From: Bradyrhizobium sp. Tv2a-2
Lineage (GTDB): Bacteria; Pseudomonadota; Alphaproteobacteria; Rhizobiales; Xanthobacteraceae
Assembly: GCF_000472425.1 (NCBI RefSeq)
Contig: NZ_AXAI01000010.1
Coordinates: forward strand, 62,001-126,000
Reading direction: 5' to 3'
Length of the DNA stretch: 64,000 nt
The translations under genes were made by a program, and so were the position numbers. The notes below the pieces were generated by a model. That model worked only from the letters and a program-made list of their open reading frames with translations, was not told the origin of the DNA and searched no databases. Shown here piece after piece: positions 59,207 through 64,000 of the stretch (the stretch's first letter is position 1; every line of letters begins with the position of its first letter).

Positions 59207-59920
59207 ATGGATCCGCAACAGCAAGCGATTGCCGAAGAATTCGACGGCTATCGGGAGACATACGACCAGGCGGTCAACCGGGCGATTGCGTTCTCGGGAC
59301 AAAAAGTGGAGTCGTTCACTAGAGCCAAGGCCAATGATTTATTGCGAACGGTCTCCTCACGCTTCGCCTCTCCGAGCCAACTAAATCTGCTCGATGTCGG
59401 CTGCGGCATCGGCAACTACCACCCGTTCCTGACCCCTGTCGTGGGCGCGGTCAGCGGAGTGGACGTTTCGCGCGCCTGCATCGAGAAGGCTCAGCAGCGA
59501 AACCCTGAGGTTTCCTACTCGGTCTATGATGGCGACCGGCTGCCCTATCCAGACGGACAGTTCGACGTCACATTCTGCGTCTGTGTGCTTCACCACGTTC
59601 CACCAGACCGGTGGGCGCAGTTTGTGAGCGAGATGCGTCGGGTCACACGCGCCGGTGGCCTGATCATTGTCTACGAACATAATCCCAGACATCCCCTCAC
59701 CCGCAAGGTCGTGCGTGACTGTGACTTCGACCGCGATGCTGTTCTTCTAACGAAGACGCAGACGCGCGAGCTTCTGACAACCGCTGGCTGCACCGACGTC
59801 GCGACAAATTCAATCCTGACCGTACCACCGATGGGCGCGTTCGTTGAAAAGCTTGACGGCCTGTTCGCAAAGCTGCCGTTCGGCAGCCAATATCGCGCAA
59901 TTGGCCGCGTGATGGACTAA
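59207..59920 (+). CDS. SAM-dependent class I methyltransferase
   Basis: This 237-residue methyltransferase has motif I LLDVGCGIGNYHPFL (about 65-79), the acidic residue of motif II GVDVSRACIEKAQQ, and the post-II FDVTFCVCVLHHV region typical of small-molecule or sugar methyltransferases (Methyltransf_11 type). The ATG at 59207 follows GAGGAT. It begins 31 bases after the glycosyltransferase gene, so it probably modifies the glycan made by that system. The acceptor is unknown. Confidence 0.85.
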   Translation: MDPQQQAIAEEFDGYRETYDQAVNRAIAFSGQKVESFTRAKANDLLRTVSSRFASPSQLNLLDVGCGIGNYHPFLTPVVGAVSGVDVSRACIEKAQQRNPEVSYSVYDGDRLPYPDGQFDVTFCVCVLHHVPPDRWAQFVSEMRRVTRAGGLIIVYEHNPRHPLTRKVVRDCDFDRDAVLLTKTQTRELLTTAGCTDVATNSILTVPPMGAFVEKLDGLFAKLPFGSQYRAIGRVMD

Positions 59921-59976
59921 CCAAACGAGCCAACCCCAATTCGCCGTCAAGCGAGTCAGATTGAAGTTTGCAGGAA

Positions 59977-61602
59977 ATGCACGATAGATCCAGTCCAATC
60001 GACGGCCCGATCCGACCAGCGAGGACGACGGGCTTCAATTTCATAGGTCTGCCTCGCGCCGCGATCATGCTCCTTCTCCCGGCAACCCTTTGGGTCTGGC
60101 TGTGTTGGGATTGGCCAACTCGACTCGGCTTCTATTCAGATGATTGGATGATCTTGTTACATCCCTTCGTCGGTACCGCGGAGGCTTTCCGTGATATTGC
60201 GCATGGCGTCGCGACGCGCCCCGTCTCGGTCCCCTTTATTTGGCTAGCTCAGGAGATCGTCGACTGGTCGCCGGCCCGATCGCAAATTTTGAACGCCGTC
60301 ATGTTATTGGTCGCGGCAGCGAGCGTCGGTATGCTCGCAGCAGCTCTGAGCGCTGGTGTACGCGGCCTCCGGGACGGCGCTTTCTTTGGAGCCTGCGTTG
60401 CTAGCAGCGCCTTTATCGTCTTCCCCTCCAATATCGGAACTTTCGCATGGGGCGTCGGTGTCAGTACGGTGATCCCGGCCCTTCCCTTGTTCTGCCTCGC
60501 CATGAGCTTGCTCTTGCACGCCGGCAGCAGCTGGTGGCGGCTCGCCGCCGGACTTCTCATGGCCCTGCTATCACACCTGTCCTATGAGGCCTTCTATTTC
60601 CAGGAGATCACGGTCCTGTTGATCTCGACAGCCCTCCGCGGAAGCCGGATAACGGACATTCCCTGGCGAGCGGTCATTGGCTCGGCTGTTGTCAGTGTCG
60701 GTTGCCTTGCTTTCAACCGTACGACCTCCGACGGCGTCCAAAAGACCTTCCACTGGGATTTCCTTCAAACCTTCATCGCCGGTTATTCGCGCATTCCCAG
60801 CATCCTCGGTCACGCCGTCCGCGAATATGATCTCCTGATTGCCACGTCTGTCATCATAACAGGCCTGGCAGGCGCAATCTGCCTGGCCCGGTTTGTTGGT
60901 CTTTGGCGAGTGCAAATCGCGCTTCTTGTCACAATCTGCGGAGTTGTCGCGTCCGGCTTCCTCTACGCTTTTGCCGGCTACGGCTTCGCGGCGGAAGGAC
61001 CAATGGCGCGCGTCGGCGTCATTCTCGCGACCTATTACTCGATCGGCTCAGGTGTGCTGGCGACTGCTGCTTGGAGTGCGACCCGCTGGTATCGCTTGCC
61101 TGCCTTTGCATTTTGCCTGTTCGCCGCCATCGCCTTCGTGGCGCTCGGCCTCACAGCGCGATCGCGGGTCGATGAATGGGCAGATACCTGGGCTTACGAG
61201 CTATCAAGACTATCCAGGCTGCCTGCTTCGATAATTTCTAACGAATTGCCCGAGGATGCCGGGCGGCGGATTTACCTTGCTATCGAGGACAAGGCCCAAA
61301 CATTCGTCGAGCCCGCAACAGCACCTTGGGAAATTGCCGGTGCAGTGGCCTGGAAGGCTTCTCAGACTACCAATAGCCGGCGGTTAATGGTCGATACCTG
61401 GCATGGGAGCCATACCGCGCCCTACTGGTTCTCGGCCCCGGGAAATTGGTTCAATCGTTGGAACGGGAACAGCTTCGAGCAAGGCCCCTGCGGAAGTGGC
61501 GGAATCACGTATAGCTCCCCTGGCGCCGAGCTCTGGCTATGGAAGACATCGACAAGCGAACTAACCCGAATCGAAGCTCCTTGGGAATATGGGTGCAAGT
61601 AG
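59977..61602 (+). CDS. Large membrane protein, candidate GtrC-like glycosyltransferase
   Basis: This 541-residue polytopic protein has about ten hydrophobic helices in the first 400 residues. A short loop after helix 1 contains RLGFYSDDWMILLHPF, an Asp-Asp pair like the catalytic DD of GT-C enzymes. The last ~140 residues form a soluble extracytoplasmic domain (YELSRLSRLPASIISNELP, WYFSAPGNWFNRWNGNSFEQ-like YWFSAPGNWFNRWNG). Together with the polyprenyl-phosphate transferase upstream, this fits the GtrB/GtrC pattern in which a membrane enzyme moves the lipid-linked sugar onto a surface polymer. Sequence family is not recognised. The ATG at 59977 follows AGGA closely; TTG at 59968 is possible. 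Confidence 0.7.
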   Translation: MHDRSSPIDGPIRPARTTGFNFIGLPRAAIMLLLPATLWVWLCWDWPTRLGFYSDDWMILLHPFVGTAEAFRDIAHGVATRPVSVPFIWLAQEIVDWSPARSQILNAVMLLVAAASVGMLAAALSAGVRGLRDGAFFGACVASSAFIVFPSNIGTFAWGVGVSTVIPALPLFCLAMSLLLHAGSSWWRLAAGLLMALLSHLSYEAFYFQEITVLLISTALRGSRITDIPWRAVIGSAVVSVGCLAFNRTTSDGVQKTFHWDFLQTFIAGYSRIPSILGHAVREYDLLIATSVIITGLAGAICLARFVGLWRVQIALLVTICGVVASGFLYAFAGYGFAAEGPMARVGVILATYYSIGSGVLATAAWSATRWYRLPAFAFCLFAAIAFVALGLTARSRVDEWADTWAYELSRLSRLPASIISNELPEDAGRRIYLAIEDKAQTFVEPATAPWEIAGAVAWKASQTTNSRRLMVDTWHGSHTAPYWFSAPGNWFNRWNGNSFEQGPCGSGGITYSSPGAELWLWKTSTSELTRIEAPWEYGCK

Positions 61603-61683
61603 CGAGCCTTGGCGGCAACGCGCACAAACGAGTGCCACAACACTCCCGCCTCCTGTATCGACTATTCGTTGGTGTGGATGACA

Positions 61684-62430
61684 TCAGCTTGCGGTCTTGC
61701 CGCCGTTCACGCGGATGATCTGACCGGTGATGAAGCTCGCGTGCTCGGAGGCGAGGAACAGGATCGCATCCGCGATCTCGTCCGGCCGTCCGCCGCGCTT
61801 GAGCGGGACCGCGGCATAGAAGGCTGCCTTCTTGTCGGGCGAGCCGGTCAAGCGATCCAACATGGCGGTTTCCGTCGGCCCCGGCGCGACCGCGTTGACT
61901 CGGACGCCATAGCTAGCAGCTTCCAGCGCCGCCGATTTCGTCAACCCTTCGACCGCATGCTTGCTCGCGGTGTAGAGCGACATGTTCGCGGCTCCCCGCG
62001 CACCCATGGTGGAGGAGACATTGACGATGCTGCCGAAGCCCTGCTCCCGCATCACCCGCATCTCGTGCTTGAGACTGAGCAGCGTGCCGAGAACATTGGT
62101 CTCGAAGGTTGCGGCATAGCTGTCTGCCGTCTGCTCGATGACCGGGCCCGGCGTGCCCTCGACGCCTGCGTTGTTGACGGCGATGTCCAGACCGCCGAAG
62201 CGCGCGACGGCGCGGTCGACGAGATGGCGCACGTCGTCTTCGTGACGCACGTCAGCCCTCACGAATTCCGCCTCAGCACCCAGGCCGCCGAGCTCGGCCG
62301 CGAGTGCCTTGCCTGCATCCTCTCTGCGGCCGGACACGACCACCCTGTAACCGGCTTTCGCGAAGCCAAGAGCGGCTGCGCGGCCGATGCCTGTGAGAGC
62401 TCCGGTGATCAGTACGACTGGCGAGGACAT
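61684..62430 (-). CDS. Short-chain dehydrogenase/reductase
   Basis: This 248-residue SDR enzyme has TGALTGIG near the N-terminus, NNAG, the catalytic Ser in VNVSSTMGARG, YTASK (Y-x3-K), and VNAVAPGPTETAML. The cofactor region after strand 2 (SGRREDAG, with Arg pair) suggests NADP(H). The second Met (62430) is used because AGGAG lies 6 bases upstream; the Met at 62436 overlaps that site. The substrate is unknown. It is between the surface-polysaccharide block and tadD, in the same direction as tadD. Confidence 0.88.
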   Translation of the reverse strand: MSSPVVLITGALTGIGRAAALGFAKAGYRVVVSGRREDAGKALAAELGGLGAEAEFVRADVRHEDDVRHLVDRAVARFGGLDIAVNNAGVEGTPGPVIEQTADSYAATFETNVLGTLLSLKHEMRVMREQGFGSIVNVSSTMGARGAANMSLYTASKHAVEGLTKSAALEAASYGVRVNAVAPGPTETAMLDRLTGSPDKKAAFYAAVPLKRGGRPDEIADAILFLASEHASFITGQIIRVNGGKTAS

Positions 62431-62673
62431 GGACATCTCCTGGATTCGGCGTGACTTCGGGAGGATGCTTGGTTTGGTGGCGGACGCCGCTGCAGCCCTT
62501 CCCGTTGCGCATGAGATAGAGGCACACAGCGCTCAGGAAAAAGACTTTAATGGACTGAGGCCATGCCTCATAGGCATGAAGCGAGGTGACCGTCGCACGC
62601 TCGGTTTCGGGCGGCGTCTCCGCCGTCGTTGCGAGGGGCGAAGCGGCGAAGGTCGGGACCGAGCGTCGCCCGG

Positions 62674-63486
62674 CTAATCCGGACGGCTCAGCTCCGCGAG
62701 CGGCGCGCCGTTGCGGGCGGAGGTGCGGCTGTCGCTGCCTTTCAGCATCTCGCGTAAGTAGGCGACGTTGGCGGCTGCCTCGTCCGACGGCAGGTCGGCC
62801 TTGACGATGGTTTCGGCTTCCGCAAAGTGCCCCTGCAGACCGACCACGAGACCGAGATTCTGCCGAACCCGCGAATCGGCCTTGGGGTTGGCATAGGCTT
62901 GGCGCAGCACCTGCTCCGCCTTCGGCAGGTCCTTCGTCAGCATGTAGGAGAGGCCGAGATTGGACAGCACCGAAGGCTCGTTCGGCACGATCTTGAGAGC
63001 GCTCTCATAGTAACGCCGCGCCTCGTCGTGGCGGCCCATCTGGTCAAGGCAGGTGCCCTGCACCGAGAGGATGTGCCAGTCGGGATTGGCGGGCGAGTGC
63101 GCGCGAGAGAGCACGTCGAAGGCCTGCTGGAAATTGCCGTTGTCGGCGAGCGCCCGGCCATAGGCCGCGAGCACCGCCTTGTTGCCGGGATTGTTGATAC
63201 TGGCCTGCTCGAGCACGGCAGCAGCCTGCGCGCGCTGGCCGTTGGCACGCAGCGCCTGGCCATAGGCGAGCGCCGCGTCGGCATCCTTGGGGTTGGCCCG
63301 GTAGCGGTCGCCATAGGCCTGCTCCGCCGTGCGCGGGTCGGAGTCGGGTACCGGTTCGCTTCTGGAGGAGGACGTGATCGATCCGGTGATGTCGGACATG
63401 GTCTGGCAGCCGCCGAGACCCATGGCCAAAACCACGGTCAGGGCCGCGGACGCGAGAAGCCGGGCGGGACTGTACTGCTGACGCAT
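62674..63486 (-). CDS. TPR lipoprotein, TadD-like pilus assembly protein
   Basis: This 270-residue protein has a lipobox LGGC with lipidation at Cys27, then about five tetratricopeptide repeats (ADAALAYGQALRANGQRAQA, NKAVLAAYGRALADNGNFQQ, SVLSNLGLSYMLTKDLPKAE, RVRQNLGLVVGLQGHFAEAE). It matches TadD, the outer-membrane TPR protein that helps the Tad secretin. The Tad operon ends at tadC about 6 kb away; TadD is usually beside it, so the intervening genes look inserted. The ATG at 63486 gives a normal lipoprotein signal; a longer frame to 63531 adds charged residues in front. Confidence 0.85.
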   Translation of the reverse strand: MRQQYSPARLLASAALTVVLAMGLGGCQTMSDITGSITSSSRSEPVPDSDPRTAEQAYGDRYRANPKDADAALAYGQALRANGQRAQAAAVLEQASINNPGNKAVLAAYGRALADNGNFQQAFDVLSRAHSPANPDWHILSVQGTCLDQMGRHDEARRYYESALKIVPNEPSVLSNLGLSYMLTKDLPKAEQVLRQAYANPKADSRVRQNLGLVVGLQGHFAEAETIVKADLPSDEAAANVAYLREMLKGSDSRTSARNGAPLAELSRPD

Positions 63487-63613
63487 GAAAACGGTTCTAA
63501 AGCGAACGGATCGATCCGAACGCATCAGCAATAAACCGTTAACGCTAACGGGCGGTTAATAGGGGGTCGCGGTGATCACGGGAATACCTTCACGGCGCGG
63601 CCCTCGCCGTCGC

Positions 63614-63817
63614 TCAATATTCGATCGCAAGCCGTTTCCTCACCTCGTCGATCCGCTTGTCCAGCGCATCGAAGCGGGCGTGCAGGGCGCGGTCATGCAG
63701 ATAGAAAATATAGCCGAGCGCCGCCAGACCGAAGATCCAGTGATGGGCCTCGACATAGTTCAGCACTGCCTCGATCGCATGGCCAATGAAAGACAGGATA
63801 CCCAACACCACGTCCAT
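63614..63817 (-). CDS. Small membrane-associated protein of unknown function
   Basis: This 67-residue protein has an amphipathic or membrane segment MDVVLGILSFIGHAIEAVLN, a second hydrophobic segment (IFGLAALGYIFYL), and a charged coil (ALHARFDALDKRIDEVRKRL) at the C-terminus. The pattern of helix pair plus coiled coil is seen in small inner-membrane proteins. No family is recognised. It is 127 bases upstream of tadD on the same strand. Confidence 0.6.
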   Translation of the reverse strand: MDVVLGILSFIGHAIEAVLNYVEAHHWIFGLAALGYIFYLHDRALHARFDALDKRIDEVRKRLAIEY

Positions 63818-63854
63818 CGCATTTCCCTCAGGGGTTCTCGTGTTTGCCGGGAAT

Positions 63855-64000
63855 CTAGCATATTCGCCGCACCTGCCGCCAAGAGCCCCAGGTCAGGGCT
63901 TGCCGATTGCGGGCGCTGCAAAACTCTGCGAAGTCTTGAATCCGCCGCCACAGCGCCGCCTCTTGCGAGATGAGCCACGCATGCCAATCCCTTTCGAAAC
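63855..64000 (-). CDS. Possible C-terminal end of a gene continuing past the window
   Basis: A minus-strand frame enters from the right edge and stops at the TAG ending at 63855, giving about 48 residues: FERDWHAWLISQEAALWRRIQ followed by a basic, Trp-rich end. The amino acid usage is plausible for a real protein, but nothing is recognised, and other frames here are also open. Confidence 0.3.
   Translation of the reverse strand, partial: FERDWHAWLISQEAALWRRIQDFAEFCSARNRQALTWGSWRQVRRIC

Overview
This window is a GC-rich chromosomal segment of an alphaproteobacterium. It is most likely Bradyrhizobium or a close relative in the Nitrobacteraceae. The evidence is the complete PhyR-NepR-EcfG general stress module, a Tad/Cpa pilus locus of rhizobial type, a urease operon beside a urea ABC transporter, a DUF934/DUF2849-type assimilatory sulfate reduction cluster, and several families of dispersed palindromic repeats. 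Genes are tightly packed. I see no rRNA, tRNA, CRISPR array, transposase or prophage.

Layout. 0-3.2 kb: the tail of a polysaccharide exporter, a palindromic repeat block, and a patatin-like lipase with 3-hydroxybutyrate dehydrogenase. 3.2-11.6 kb, minus strand: one nine-gene sulfur unit running cysG, DUF2849, cysI, DUF934, cysH, sbp, cysT, cysW, cysA, which takes up sulfate and reduces activated sulfate to sulfide. 12-14.1 kb: malate synthase G with a structured leader. 14.2-29 kb: a chemoreceptor, then many small envelope or stress genes around phyR, nepR-ecfG and a histidine kinase. Several promoters here match GGAAC-N16/17-CGTT, the element recognised by EcfG sigma factors, so this looks like a general-stress neighbourhood. 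29-35.2 kb, minus strand: ureD-A-B-HD protein-C-monooxygenase-E-F-G. 35.4-41.1 kb, minus strand: urtA-B-C-D-E with a sigma-54 type promoter before urtA. The two urea blocks together import urea and hydrolyse it to ammonia. 41.7-44.1 kb: a cold-response trio of DEAD-box helicase, second IF-1 and Csp. 44.2-56.5 kb: a stand-alone pilus/secretin N-domain protein, a membrane protein, a sterol-desaturase family hydroxylase, and the Tad locus (flp, cpaA-F, tadB, tadC). 56.6-61.6 kb: four surface-polysaccharide genes (acyltransferase, lipid-linked glycosyltransferase, methyltransferase, large membrane protein) of different base composition, apparently inserted between tadC and the SDR-tadD pair at 61.7-63.5 kb.

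The most interesting signals are these: the cluster of EcfG-type promoters, including a palindrome that gives phyR and nepR-ecfG back-to-back -35 boxes; an orphan terminator that suggests a stress-linked small RNA near 21.3 kb; a palindromic repeat read in frame inside cysW; a CysG whose methyltransferase half stops early; a possible attenuator before glcB; and accessory genes placed inside the urease operon. Functional statements rest on motif recognition by eye; no database search was run.
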